Origin: Heliocidaris tuberculata
Lineage: Eukaryota > Echinodermata > Echinoidea > Camarodonta > Echinometridae
Length of the DNA stretch: 64,000 nucleotides
Direction: 5' to 3'
Assembly: GCA_025618425.1 (NCBI GenBank)
Contig: CM046832.1
Span: 59,770,087-59,834,086, forward strand
Part shown: positions 11,101 to 22,275 of the stretch, in pieces
Numbering within the stretch: the first letter of the stretch is position 1
Layout: each line of letters starts with the position of its first letter
The notes under the pieces: model-generated
What the model was told of the DNA's origin: nothing
The model's database searches: none
Seen by the model: the letters and a program-made list of their open reading frames with translations, nothing else
Position numbers and translations under genes: made by a program

Positions 11101-14100
11101 TCCATCAGGATATACTTGTGATGTATCTGCAGGAACCTGTACACAAGGAAATGATATTGTCTCTTGGCATGAAAAGTCATCTGCCACTCCTGTGAATTTG
11201 GAGAATGTTGTCTGTCCAGGAGGCACTGCAGAATGCCCAGATGGGAACACTTGTTGCAGACTTCCTTCTGGTCAGTATGGTTGCTGTCCTCTACCAAATG
11301 CAGTGTGTTGTAGTGATGGTTTACATTGCTGTCCATCAGGATATACTTGTGATGTATCTGCAGGAACCTGTACACAAGGAAATGATATTGTCTCTTGGTA
11401 TGAAAAGTCATCTGCCACTCCTGTACATTTAGAGAGTGTTGTCTGTCCAGGGGGCACTGCAGAATGCCCAGATGGGAACACTTGTTGCAGACTTCCTTCT
11501 GGTCAGTATGGTTGCTGTCCTCTACCAAATGCAGTATGCTGTAGTGATGGTTTACATTGTTGTCCATCAGGATATACTTGTGATGTATCTGCAGGAACCT
11601 GTACACAAGGAAATGATATTGTCTCTTGGCATGAAAAGTCATCTGCCACTCCTGTACGTTTAGAGAGTGTTGTATGTCCAGGAGGCACTGCAGAATGCCC
11701 AGATGGTAACACTTGTTGCAGACTTCCTTCTGGTCAGTATGGTTGCTGTCCTCTACTCAATGCAGTATGTTGTAGTGATGGTTTACACTGTTGTCCATCA
11801 GGATATACTTGTGATGTATCTGCAGGAACCTGTACACAAGGAAATGATATTGTCTCTTGGTATGAAAAGTCATCTGCCACTCCTGTGAAGTTAGAGAATG
11901 TTGTATGTCCAGGTGGCACTTCACAATGCCCAGATGGTAACACTTGTTGCAAGCTTCCTTCTGGTCAGTATGGTTGCTGTCCTCTGCCAAATGCAGTATG
12001 TTGTAGCGATGGTTTACATTGCTGTCCATCAGGCTATACTTGTGATGTATCTGCAGGAACCTGTACACAAGGAAATGATATTGTCTCTTGGCATGAAAAG
12101 TCATCTGCCACTCCTGTGAATTTGGAGAATGTTGTCTGTCCAGGAGGCACTGCAGAATGCCCAGATGGTAACACATGTTGCAAACTTCCATCTGGTGAAT
12201 ATGGTTGTTGTCCTCTACCAAATGCAGTGTGTTGTAGTGATGGTTTTCATTGCTGTCCATCAGGATATACTTGTGATGTATCTGCAGGAACCTGTACCCA
12301 AGGAAATGATATTGTCTCTTGGTATGAAAAGTCATCTGCCACTCCTGTACATTTAGAGAGTGTTGTATGTCCAGGAGGCACTGCAGAATGCCCAGATGGT
12401 AACACTTGTTGCAAACTTCCTTCTGGTCAGTATGGTTGCTGTCCTCTACCAAATGCAGTATGTTGTAGTGATGGTTTACATTGCTGTCCATCAGGATATA
12501 CTTGTGATGTATCATCCGGCACATGCACAAGGGGTAGCAACGTCATGAAGTGGTTTGAAAAATCATCTGCCACACCTGTGAATTTGGAGAATGTTGTCTG
12601 TCCAGGGGGCACTGCAGAATGCCCAGATGGGAACACTTGTTGCAGACTTCCTTCTGGTCAGTATGGTTGCTGTCCTCTACCAAATGCAGTATGCTGTAGT
12701 GATGGTTTACATTGTTGTCCATCAGGATATACTTGTGATGTATCTGCAGGAACCTGTACCCAAGGAAATGATATTGTCTCTTGGCATGAAAAGTCATCTG
12801 CCACTCCTGTACGTTTAGAGAGTGTTGTATGTCCAGGAGGCACTGCAGAATGCCCAGATGGTAACACTTGTTGCAGACTTCCTTCTGGTCAGTATGGTTG
12901 CTGTCCTCTACTAAATGCAGTATGTTGTAGTGATGGTTTACATTGCTGTCCATCAGGATATACTTGTGATGTATCTGCAGGAACCTGTACACAAGGAAAT
13001 GATATTGTCTCTTGGTATGAAAAGTCATCTGCCACTCCTGTACATTTAGAGAGTGTTGTCTGTCCAGGGGGCACTGCAGAATGCCCAGATGGGAACACTT
13101 GTTGCAGACTTCCTTCTGGTCAGTATGGTTGCTGTCCTCTACCAAATGCAGTATGCTGTAGTGATGGTTTACATTGTTGTCCATCAGGATATACTTGTGA
13201 TGTATCTGCAGGAACCTGTACACAAGGAAATGATATTGTCTCTTGGCATGAAAAGTCATCTGCCACTCCTGTACGTTTAGAGAGTGTTGTATGTCCAGGA
13301 GGCACTGCAGAATGCCCAGATGGTAACACTTGTTGCAGACTTCCTTCTGGTCAGTATGGTTGCTGTCCTCTACTCAATGCAGTATGTTGTAGTGATGGTT
13401 TACACTGTTGTCCATCAGGATATACTTGTGATGTATCTGCAGGAACCTGTACACAAGGAAATGATATTGTCTCTTGGTATGAAAAGTCATCTGCCACTCC
13501 TGTGAAGTTAGAGAATGTTGTATGTCCAGGTGGCACTTCACAATGCCCAGATGGTAACACTTGTTGCAAGCTTCCTTCTGGTCAGTATGGTTGCTGTCCT
13601 CTGCCAAATGCAGTATGTTGTAGCGATGGTTTACATTGCTGTCCATCAGGCTATACTTGTGATGTATCTGCAGGAACCTGTACACAAGGAAATGATATTG
13701 TCTCTTGGCATGAAAAGTCATCTGCCACTCCTGTGAATTTGGAGAATGTTGTCTGTCCAGGAGGCACTGCAGAATGCCCAGATGGTAACACATGTTGCAA
13801 ACTTCCATCTGGTGAATATGGTTGTTGTCCTCTACCAAATGCAGTGTGTTGTAGTGATGGTTTACATTGCTGTCCATCAGGATATACTTGTGATGTATCT
13901 GCAGGAACCTGTACCCAAGGAAATGATATTGTCTCTTGGTATGAAAAGTCATCTGCCACTCCTGTACATTTAGAGAGTGTTGTATGTCCAGGAGGCACTG
14001 CAGAATGCCCAGATGGTAACACTTGTTGCAAACTTCCTTCTGGTCAGTATGGTTGCTGTCCTCTACCAAATGCAGTATGTTGTAGTGATGGTTTACATTG

Positions 14101-17100
14101 CTGTCCATCAGGATATACTTGTGATGTATCATCCGGCACATGCACAAGGGGTAGCAACGTCATGAAGTGGTTTGAAAAATCATCTGCCACACCTGTGAAT
14201 TTGGAGAATGTTGTCTGTCCAGGGGGCACTGCAGAATGCCCAGATGGGAACACTTGTTGCAGACTTCCTTCTGGTCAGTATGGTTGCTGTCCTCTACCAA
14301 ATGCAGTATGCTGTAGTGATGGTTTACATTGTTGTCCATCAGGATATACTTGTGATGTATCTGCAGGAACCTGTACACAAGGAAATGATATTGTCTCTTG
14401 GCATGAAAAGTCATCTGCCACTCCTGTACGTTTAGAGAGTGTTGTATGTCCAGGAGGCACTGCAGAATGCCCAGATGGTAACACTTGTTGCAGACTTCCT
14501 TCTGGTCAGTATGGTTGCTGTCCTCTACTAAATGCAGTATGTTGTAGTGATGGTTTACATTGCTGTCCATCAGGATATACTTGTGATGTATCTGCAGGAA
14601 CTTGTACACAAGGAAATGATATTGTCTCTTGGCATGAAAAGTCATCTGCCACTCCTGTGAATTTGGAGAATGTTGTCTGTCCAGGAGGCACTGCAGAATG
14701 CCCAGATGGTAACACATGTTGCAAACTTCCATCTGGTGAATATGGTTGTTGTCCTCTTCCAAATGCAGTGTGTTGTAGTGATGGTTTACATTGCTGTCCA
14801 TCAGGATATACTTGTGATGTATCTGCAGGAACCTGTACACAAGGAAATGATATTGTCTCTTGGTATGAAAAGTCATCTGCCACTCCTGTGAAGTTAGAGA
14901 ATGTTGTATGTCCAGGAGGCACTTCAGAATGCCCAGATGGTAACACTTGTTGCAAGCTTCCTTCTGGTCAGTATGGTTGCTGTCCTCTACTAAATGCAGT
15001 ATGTTGTAGTGATGGTTTACACTGTTGTCCATCAGGATATACTTGTGATGTATCTGCAGGAACCTGTACACAAGGAAATGATATTGTCTCTTGGTATGAA
15101 AAGTCATCTGCCATTCCCGTGCATTTGGAGAGTGTTGTATGTCCAGGAGGCACTGCAGAATGCCCAGATGGTAACACTTGTTGCAGACTTCCTTCTGGTC
15201 AATATGGTTGCTGTCCTCTACCAAATGCAGTATGTTGTAGTGATGGTTTACATTGCTGTCCATCAGGATATACTTGTGATGTATCATCTGGCACATGCAG
15301 TAGGGGTAACAACGTCTTGGAATGGAGTTCAAAGTCTAATGCACATACTCAAGTACAAATACTTCAGGTATGTATAAGGTTCTCCTATGTTACTAATTAC
15401 ATTCTCTTGTGTGTTGCTAATTCTTTTGTTCATGTCATGAATACTTTTCTTCAGTGTGATAAAAGGTTTTATTTGATTCTGTGAGGATCATCATCATTTC
15501 ATCATTTCTAGAAATCCAAGACTCAAAATTACCAATCTAGGTCGATCTGCATTTGAATGGAATCATTATCATTATCACAACTGTGTAAATGTTTCTTGTT
15601 TTAAAACTTTGCAATATAAACTAATTGATTGAAAGCCAAGCAGAACTTTTATTTTTTTTTAAAATATCTCTCCTTTAGAATATTGCAACCACTGATTCAG
15701 TTACCATCTGCCCAGATAGCAAGACATCATGCCCTTCATCAAACACTTGTTGCCCCCTCATGGCTTCAGGGGAATGGGGTTGCTGTCCTGTGCAAAACGT
15801 AAGTTGTCTACAGTTTTTTGAGTGATCTGTCCCCAGAGTTAATTGCAAACTTGGAAAAATCACATGTCCATTCATGCTTATAAAATACTGTCAAGTTGAA
15901 AGTCCTTTACGGACAAACTACATGCAGTAACAATCACATTGATCAAAACCAACCAAGATAAATCAGTACTGTAGATCCCCAACATCGTCGGGTCACAAGT
16001 CATTTAATTTTGAGACAAGTAAGTTAAAGGTCAGTTGATTGCATTCATTTGGTTATTAACAAAGTCTGGTCACAAGTCAGTTGATTAATAACTTAGTCGC
16101 CTCACAAGTCATTGCATTATCGACCAAGCCAGATCAATTGTCATTTGATTACTGAGTTGGGTGAAAAGTCATTGGATAATTATGCAATTTGGTCACACGT
16201 AATTTGACCACTAAACAAGTCAAGTCAAAAGTCCATTCATTTCAATATTACTACATTATGCAGCAAACTCATGACGAGTCTTGTGATAACTAATCAAATA
16301 AAGTCACAAATTTTGAATATTTACTCGGTCAGATCACAAGTCATGGACTGCAAATCAAGTCTATGTAGAAGTCAAATTGTTAATGTTTTTACCTTACCTT
16401 TCATCCAGGCTGTGTGCTGTGATGACCACATTCATTGCTGCCCATCAGGCTACAGCTGTGGAACCCGCTCCTGCCAGAAGGGCTCCAGGCACCTGCCCCT
16501 TCTCGCCAAGTCCACCGGCCTCCTTAAGCTTACATTTGAGGGCCAGGAAGAGCCAGAGGTCAAAGTTCATGATAAGAAGCACCTCTTCTTTCAGCCAGGC
16601 AAACCAGAGACAGGATCCGTGATCTGCCCAGATGGGCAATCAGAATGCCCAGATGGAAACACTTGTTGTCTGTTAGCCAGCAGTCAATATGGATGTTGCC
16701 CTCTCCCTCAGGTAAGAGTCCTTGTACATAAAGTCAAATTCCATAGACAATGTATTGTAATCTAGGTTCTAATCCCATGATCTGACATTTTATTTTATCA
16801 AAGATATAGGGGTAGGACTTTGGTTTAGAGTGGGTTATATGGTAGGTTTAGGGTTTGGTGTAGTCTTGAATCCAGGGTTGAAGTGTGGAATTTAAGTAGT
16901 GTAAGATAGTGAATTCAGCAATTGTCACTGGAGCATGTGTCTTATAACCTTCCTCCTGGGGCATCTCAACGGTCTAAAACAGTAATGGTTTACTTGAAAT
17001 GGTTGTAAATGCTATACAAGGACAACAAAGTAAGATCCATCTCCTGTGCCAGACAAATACATGTATGTTAATCTCTTTTTCTGGAAATTCCCAATTATTC

Positions 17101-20100
17101 TTAAGTTAAGTTTTTATCAACATGAATAAAACCCAGTCATTAGAGTATTGTTAGCTTAGGGGATATTTTATGGAAGAAATATTCATTTTGAAGCAAATGG
17201 AAGCCAAAACGTGGATATTTATCAATATATATTTGTCAATAAAATAGAATTGATGGCACAACATGATACCCCAGAATGCACATATTCCAAACCAAACCTG
17301 TATGAGGGTGTGTTCTACTCATAGTTCCATTCCTGAATTAATAGAACTCAGGAAATATATATATTTGCCTATCCACGTTTTATGTGCAATGATTGTCATC
17401 TCTGTTTCTCCTCGTATATTTCTCCCCCCCCCCCCCCTTGTCCTGCCATCATCCCACCCTTTCCCCTCTTCCAGGCCGTGTGCTGTGACGACAAGGAGCA
17501 CTGCTGTCCATCGGGCTACACCTGTCAGTCCGGCATGGGAGAATGTACCAGGAGCCTGCACCGCCTCCCTTGGCTTAGTAAGGTCCCCTCCACCCCTCTG
17601 GCTGTCTCCAAGGGCAAGTCTGGTGATAAGATCATGTGCCCTGATCAGATCTCGTCCTGTCCTAGTGGATCTACCTGTTGCCAGACGCCAGGAGGCATCT
17701 ATGGCTGCTGCCCCTATGATGCTGTAAGTCCTTGCATCTGTTCATTCAAACTGTGAATATTCATTTCTTTTTCATTGTTGTGATTTTAATTGTAATGTAA
17801 TGACTGCTAGTTTTATAAAACAAAGCAGTCATATAAAGTATGTAGGTATTCAACATCAAAATCAAGAAGGCCCAATTGCTTAGTGAATAGATCAGTCCTT
17901 GTTCTGTTTTTTTTTTTTTTTTTTTTCTTTTTTCTACTGGAAGTTCATGGCATATATATTGTTGTGATTTTAATTGTAATGTAATGACTGCTAGTTTTAT
18001 AAAACAAACTAGTCATATAAAGTATGTAGGTAATCAACATCAAAATCAAGAAGGCCCAATTGCTTAGTGAATAGATCAGTCTTTTTTCTGTTTTTTTTTT
18101 TTTTCTACTGGAAGTTCATGGCATATATGAGACTCTTCAGAATCAATGTGCATGTCAAAAGATTTATTCTTTATTACAAGTAGAATTAGGTTTTGGTTTA
18201 GTGAAGTAAAGCATATATTTGAACTTCATTCATTTTTAAACCCTTCTCAAAATGTCTTATCTGTAAATGGAAATTCCTGTCTTGATTCCTAACATCAAAT
18301 TCCCTTGATTAAAGGTAGAAAAATTACACAGATTTGTGAACATCAGGAAAATCTGATTAAGAGGAAGGAAGTCATTAATTTTTTAAGAGTTCTTATTTCG
18401 TAGAGGAGATATATTTATATATATAACATGTTTTTTTTATAAAATACCTCCGGGATATACTGTTGGTACAATGATATTATCTTAAAGGGCAATCCAACCT
18501 TTATAATAAGATGATTTGTGTGAAAGCAGAAAAATAAGAAAAACAGGATGGTGAAAGTTTGAAAGAAATCGGACAAGGACTAAGAAAGTTATAGATGTTT
18601 GAAAAATGACATCACTACATCTATGCGAATCTCAAATTGGCAATTTGGTGAGTCGATTGTGACATTTTTGTGGACAACTCTCCCATTTGTCGTACACAAA
18701 AATATCATTAATTTGCGGTTTTCTTCGAGGTGCTTTTACCCTCGGGGAAGTATTCAAAATATATTGGAGATGGCATATTGTTATAGGTCCTCATGAAAGA
18801 AAAAGATCCTACCAGTGAAAAAAATAAGCGGGGGCTAAGGGCGATTAGCCCCCGAAACTCTTGAAAAAGCCACCGTAAATGAAAAAAGAGCCACCGTCAA
18901 ATAACATTTCTGCCCATGGGTAGTAGTACATCAAAATCTCTGAACACAATAGGTGGACTTCGAAGTAGCCCTCGCGAAAGAAATTTTGATTTTTACACTG
19001 GATCCTACTAAGTAATACATTTTGAAAAAAGTGACATTTTAGTCATTTTGTGTGTTGGAGCGAATGGGGGAGTTGTCCACAGCTACATCACATGTCACAG
19101 TGGCATTACCTATTCCGCCAATTTGAAATTCCCATATGTATAGTGATTACAACTTTCAAAAATTCATAACTTTCTTATTGCTTGTCCGATTTCGTTCAAA
19201 CTTTCACCAATCTGCTTCTCTGATTTCTCCTCTTTCTTTCAATGCAACTTGATATTAAGGTTGGATTTCCCTTTAAAAGGGGAAATTTATGGAAAGGAAA
19301 TGATGGTAGTTAACAAAGTGCATGTATATACAGAGTTGCCAAATTTGTGTAACAATTGTCTTAAATTCTGTGTCCTTATTCAGTTTTTTATTCAGTTTTA
19401 AAGGCCCTTTCTATTTCCTTTAAAGGAGAATGAAACCCTGGAGAATGAAACCCTGGGGAAATATCCATTTTAATGAAAAGAGAGGATAGAGAGAAGTAAT
19501 TTTAAAAAAAGTTCCATCAAAATCGGTTACGAAATGAAAAAGTTAAAGTTTGAAAAGTCTCAATTTACTTTCTATGGTGGTCCTCAATTTGGCTATGTTC
19601 CTTCAAAGTAACAGGTTTAGTAGTTCAACTCTCCATTTGTTTTGTACACAAAATTTCATATTTTCTCCATTATCTCTAAAGATGCTGCTTGTCTTTTTGT
19701 GAACTCAGCATATGTTGTGTCAAATACATGTTCCCATGATATATCTTGAGCTAAGAAGGAAACAAGCTGCACCTTGAGAGATAATGGGGAAAATATGAAA
19801 TTTTGTGTACAAAACAAATGGAGAGTTGTACTACTAAGCCTGTTGCTTTGAAGCAACATTGCCAATATGGGGATCACCACAGAAAGTAAATTGAGACTTT
19901 TCAAACTTTCATAACTTTCTCATTTCATAACCGATTTTGATGTAACTTTTTAAAAATTGCTTCTCTCTAACCACTCTTTTAATTAAAAGTGATTTTTCCC
20001 CAGGGTTTCATTCTCCTTTAAAGATAAAATTAAGTTCTGGTCATGTGCTTACTGTACATTGTGCCAGAAACTGTCTCAAAGTAATAGGGAAGATTGATCA

Positions 20101-21438
20101 TGTCTACATGTACATAAGAATTGTAAGGTTTTGGGTTTTGGAAGCTTCAAAATGAGTAAGAAATTGACCCAGCCTCGTTAAACAGCACGTGCACTGTACA
20201 CAGAAATGGGTATGTGGGATTGTACACACATGTAGCATGAATGTTTTGGCCGAACACTTCACCTATTTCTTGTCATATATTTAATGTTAGGTCATTTGAA
20301 GAGCAATCCTTTTCAGGGGACATTTCTGTGATATTCTCCCAAACTAACAAAGAAAGCATGAGAAAGCTCACAAATTATTTTTCTCCTTTACCAGAACTCA
20401 ACCTTCTCTCTAAGAGTAAAAAAGTTCATACCCTATACATTGAGGATCTCTCCCTAATTTTGTATGTCAGGCTAGTAATATTATTCAACGCATTGTGTCC
20501 TCTTGAAAAGGTGCTTTGTAAGTCCAACTATTATTAATATTACTTAGTAATAGTAGTATTGTTGGTATTATTATGGATGTAAATAACTATATTTGAAGCA
20601 TACAAACACTTGACAGTAAGGAACCTGCATGCAGCAGAATTGGTTTCAGTTTCATGCTTACCTTTATCACATGATGTCGTTATGAATAATAATAATAATA
20701 ATAATTGGATTTATATAGCGCCTTTTCCAGAGGATACATTATGCTGGAGAAAAGATTATAATTTAAGTGCATAGAGTGAAATCATAAGTATGATGGGTAT
20801 TTTTGAAAGCTTTCACTTTTACTGTGATGGGTGCTCATTATGGGCAAGAAATCAGGTGACATGGTCAGAGGCAGATCCAGGTGGAAATGGAGAGTGGGGG
20901 GGGGGGGGGGGGAGGGAGCACAGGGAGCATGTGCCTACTTCCCCCAAATTATTACATACCCATGTATACTCTTGTGCTCCAGCTGCCAAATATGAAAAGA
21001 ACCCTTTAATATGATTATTATGTAAAGGGGTAGGGGGTGGTCAGCAGTTTATGAGTCCTACACCCCCCCCCCCCCCCCTGTCAAAGGATCCTGGATCCAT
21101 CCCTGATCATACAACATTTAAATCAATCTTAATCAAACACAGATCAAAGCACAATCTATTTATTGGAGGTTTTATGATCAATTCAGTTGAATCAATACAA
21201 TAGTTTATTTACAGTTTTTCTTTATACAAATTTTCTTTAACTTGACTAACCTCCATGTTACCTTTGAACTCCAAATTACCAGATCAGTATTTTGATTGTG
21301 CTTTGACCTAAACAGGCCATCTGCTGCTCCGATCTGATACACTGCTGTCCAAGTGGCTACGCTTGCCAGACCTCTACAGGAACATGCACAAAGGATGACC
21401 ATATCATGCCTTGGGTAGGAAAGATTCCAATCGTCTAG
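8074..21438 (+). CDS. GRN: Progranulin (granulin precursor), 29 granulin domains
   Basis: A secreted or lysosomal cysteine-rich precursor of granulin peptides. The model joins 8074-8160, 9350-15367, 15679-15798, 16409-16711, 17475-17723 and 21316-21438. The total is 6,900 nt (2,299 residues plus stop). All junctions are GT-AG and every intron is phase 0. Residues 1-17 form a signal peptide (MKLVVILVVSLVSLASG). One diverged granulin (first Cys at residue 39) is followed by 25 near-identical 77-residue units and three more granulins at the C-terminus. Each domain has 12 cysteines in the pattern C..C..CC..CC..CC..CC..C..C, about 348 in all. Human progranulin has seven and a half granulins, so this is about four times larger. 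Vertebrate granulins are released by proteolysis in Ser/Thr-rich linkers; the linkers here (about TQGNDIVSWHEKSSATPV) have no furin-type RxxR site. The last three domains keep the vertebrate-like split across two exons; the array does not. Confidence 0.95.
8738..9317 (+). mobile_element. TTAA-flanked fold-back MITE in progranulin intron 1
   Basis: Begins TTAAAGGGAAATCCAACC and ends with its inverse GGTGGGATTGCTCTTTAA. The arms include GTTTGAA..AAA and TTTCTTTCAAACCTTCACC. It belongs to the same family as 18482-19276 and 49523-49990. It stops only about 32 bp before the exon 2 acceptor, so part of the intron 1 branch-point region may be MITE-derived. Confidence 0.8.
9350..15367 (+). CDS. GRN: Progranulin exon 2: giant intronless granulin array
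   Basis: A 6,018-bp exon of 2,006 codons without a stop, bounded by an acceptor TCCTAG (ends 9349) and a donor GTATGT (15368). Codons from 9350 read VEELTKENVCKDGKICGSTS, the start of a diverged first granulin that ends near 9537. From 9596 follow 25 units, each with VCPGGTAECPDGNTCC, then GCCPLPNAVCC, then HCCPSGYTCDVSAGTC. Units differ mainly at SGQ/SGE, PLPN/PLLN, K/R before LPSG, TAEC/TSQC and linker residues (VHLES, VNLEN, VRLES, VKLEN). Units 4, 13 and 20 share the variant SSGTCTRGSNVMKWF; unit 25 has the related SSGTCSRGNNVLEW and then leaves the repeat. Confidence 0.95.
9596..15370 (+). repeat. 25 tandem 231-bp granulin units
   Basis: The TGT codon of the CPGG motif is at 9596 in unit 1 and at 15140 in unit 25: a distance of 5,544 bp, exactly 24 x 231. 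No net indel has accumulated. Units group into types that recur in blocks. Units 12-15 and 19-22 have the same order of types 1,617 bp (seven units) apart and are almost identical in DNA, and units 3-6 are nine units before 12-15. This higher-order pattern points to recent block duplication or gene conversion. Confidence 0.95.
15368..15678 (+). other. Progranulin intron 2
   Basis: A 311-bp intron between the array exon and exon 3, from GTATGT to CCTTTAG. A frame continues open from the array for 39 codons into the intron, to a TGA at 15482-15484. Intron retention would therefore give a short unrelated tail. Confidence 0.7.
15679..15798 (+). CDS. GRN: Progranulin exon 3: N-half of granulin 27
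   Basis: Forty codons in phase 0 (NIATTDSVTICPDSKTSCPS and onward) ending GCCPVQN before the donor GTAAGT. It supplies the first six cysteines of granulin 27; exon 4 supplies the other six. It is clearly diverged from the array units. Confidence 0.92.
15985..16360 (+). repeat. Degenerate ~31-bp minisatellite in intron 3
   Basis: Variants of GTCACAAGTCATTTGATT occur near 15991, 16070, 16102, 16131, 16160, 16192, 16223 and 16333, mostly 29-32 bp apart and with many substitutions. This is an old tandem repeat inside the 610-bp progranulin intron 3. Confidence 0.6.
16409..16711 (+). CDS. GRN: Progranulin exon 4: end of granulin 27, linker, start of 28
   Basis: 101 codons from acceptor TCCAG to donor GTAAGA, phase 0. 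AVCCDDHIHCCPSGYSCGTR completes granulin 27. A long linker rich in K, L and E (about 50 residues) follows, then VICPDGQSECPDGNTCC up to GCCPLPQ begins granulin 28. The linker is more than twice as long as in the array. Confidence 0.93.
16712..17474 (+). other. Progranulin intron 4
   Basis: A 763-bp intron. Its 3' end holds an uninterrupted run of about 15-16 C residues near 17427-17442, followed by a C/T-rich tract to the acceptor TTCCAG. No other feature was seen. Confidence 0.8.
17475..17723 (+). CDS. GRN: Progranulin exon 5: end of granulin 28, start of 29
   Basis: 83 codons in phase 0. AVCCDDKEHCCPSGYTCQSG completes granulin 28. A basic linker (SLHRLPWLSKVPSTPLAVSK) follows, then IMCPDQISSCPSGSTCC to GCCPYDA begins granulin 29. 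Codons here end mostly in C or G (GAC, AAG, GAG, CAC), unlike the array, where T/A endings dominate. Confidence 0.93.
17774..18137 (+). repeat. Direct tandem duplication, period 184 bp, in intron 5
   Basis: Two adjacent copies start ATTGTTGTGATTTTAATTGT at 17774 and 17958 and end after CTACTGGAAGTTCATGGCAT. They differ by few substitutions and by the length of an internal poly-T run. The duplication looks recent. Confidence 0.9.
18482..19276 (+). mobile_element. TTAA-flanked fold-back MITE (intron 5)
   Basis: Starts TTAAAGGGCAATCCAACC and ends GGTTGGATTTCCCTTTAA. The long inverted arms include GAAAGTTTGAAAGAAATCGG at the left and its inverse at the right. TTAA is present at both ends. It carries no transposase. 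It belongs to the same family as 8738-9317 and 49523-49990. Confidence 0.85.
19419..20022 (+). mobile_element. Second type of fold-back MITE (intron 5)
   Basis: Starts TTTAAAGGAGAATGAAACCC and ends with the inverse GGGTTTCATTCTCCTTTAAA. The arms are about 300 bp each, so the element is almost a full palindrome. The ORF on its minus strand (19904-19656) is a by-product. The interior resembles the 28-29 kb elements (shared AACTCTCCATTTGTTTTGTA). Confidence 0.85.
20023..21315 (+). other. Rest of progranulin intron 5
   Basis: Contains an (AAT)n run with an adjoining ATTTATATAGCGCC word at about 20686-20722, an 18-base G run near 20897, a run of about 17 C near 21063, and otherwise unique AT-rich sequence. 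No extra granulin exon was found. Confidence 0.6.
21316..21438 (+). CDS. GRN: Progranulin exon 6: end of granulin 29 and stop
   Basis: Forty codons plus TAG (21436-21438), phase 0 from an AACAG acceptor. AICCSDLIHCCPSGYACQTS completes the last granulin, followed by TGTCTKDDHIMPWVGKIPIV and the stop. No transmembrane or retention signal follows. Confidence 0.92.
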   Translation, partial: AICCSDLIHCCPSGYACQTSTGTCTKDDHIMPWVGKIPIV

Positions 21439-22270
21439 CCAATACTAGAGATATGTGAATTATGCGGCAGAGGAGACTCTACACCAGCTTTGAAATTTTA
21501 TTAGAAATATTATATGATTTGTTTTTTAAGGTACTTATAAGTTGGAGAGATTTCTGCTCAAATTTGAGTACTGTAAGTACACTTCTTAAAGAAGAATATT
21601 TTTCTATGATATAAGCTAGATTAGCATTGATACTTTAAAAGAAAGATGATGAATTTTTAAGCCTAAAACTGTAAAATCCTGGTGGTGGGAAAGTACTGAC
21701 TAGGATGAGTATGTAGACACAGAGGAAGTAGGCCATGTGAAGATTCCACACCCCTTGAGATTCAAGTAGTACCCAGATATTTTCATTTGTTGTAGCTATT
21801 TTTAAGGTTTGTTTTAAGGATTGTCCTGTTTTTTTGACCTATCTTGATTACAAAGGATTAAATAATAAAAGATTATCAAGTGAAAAATGATGAAGAGGTG
21901 GTTATATATGGATATCTACTTTTGGTCCAGTTTCATTGTGCAGCTTTATGTTGTAAAATCACTTGTGATATGCTATATTTTTTTCATCTATGTAGAGTAC
22001 ATGTAGTTTAGTTTTCTTGTTGATTGATAAACACTGAAATTGTAAGTAGGAGAACAAAACCAAAATTACCCCCAAAATATGCAGAATTTATTTGTTAATA
22101 ATCATGGTGTTTTTGTATGTAATTCAATTATGTTTACCAGAGATACGTGTTAAGAATATTTTCTGTGTCATTAAATGGTGTGAATATTTGGGATTATGTG
22201 GAAGTTTATACATGTATTGTCTTGTCTTGTCTCTATTTTTTAATGATGAAATAAAGTTGATCTAAAAGAT
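21439..22270 (+). terminator. GRN: Probable progranulin 3' UTR and polyadenylation signals
   Basis: AT-rich sequence after the stop. AATAAA occurs at 21864-21869 and at 22250-22255; either could direct cleavage. RNA data would be needed to choose. Confidence 0.5.
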
Positions 22271-22275
22271 CAAAA

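Noticed and set aside
9648..15332. Long antisense and shifted-frame ORFs (up to 392 codons) over the granulin array
   Set aside because: The 231-bp unit is divisible by three, so any frame open in one unit stays open in the next. The peptides are His/Tyr/Gln-rich repeats without a known fold, and the sense frame has intact granulins.
9596..15370. CRISPR-like array
   Set aside because: Units are coding granulins of 231 bp without short repeats and unique spacers; the 33-bp arrays also lack unique spacers, and the genome is eukaryotic.
20686..20740. (AAT)n plus ATTTATATAGCGCC as a retroposon 3' end
   Set aside because: The word resembles 3' ends of dispersed retroposons, but no body, A/B boxes or target duplication could be found next to it.
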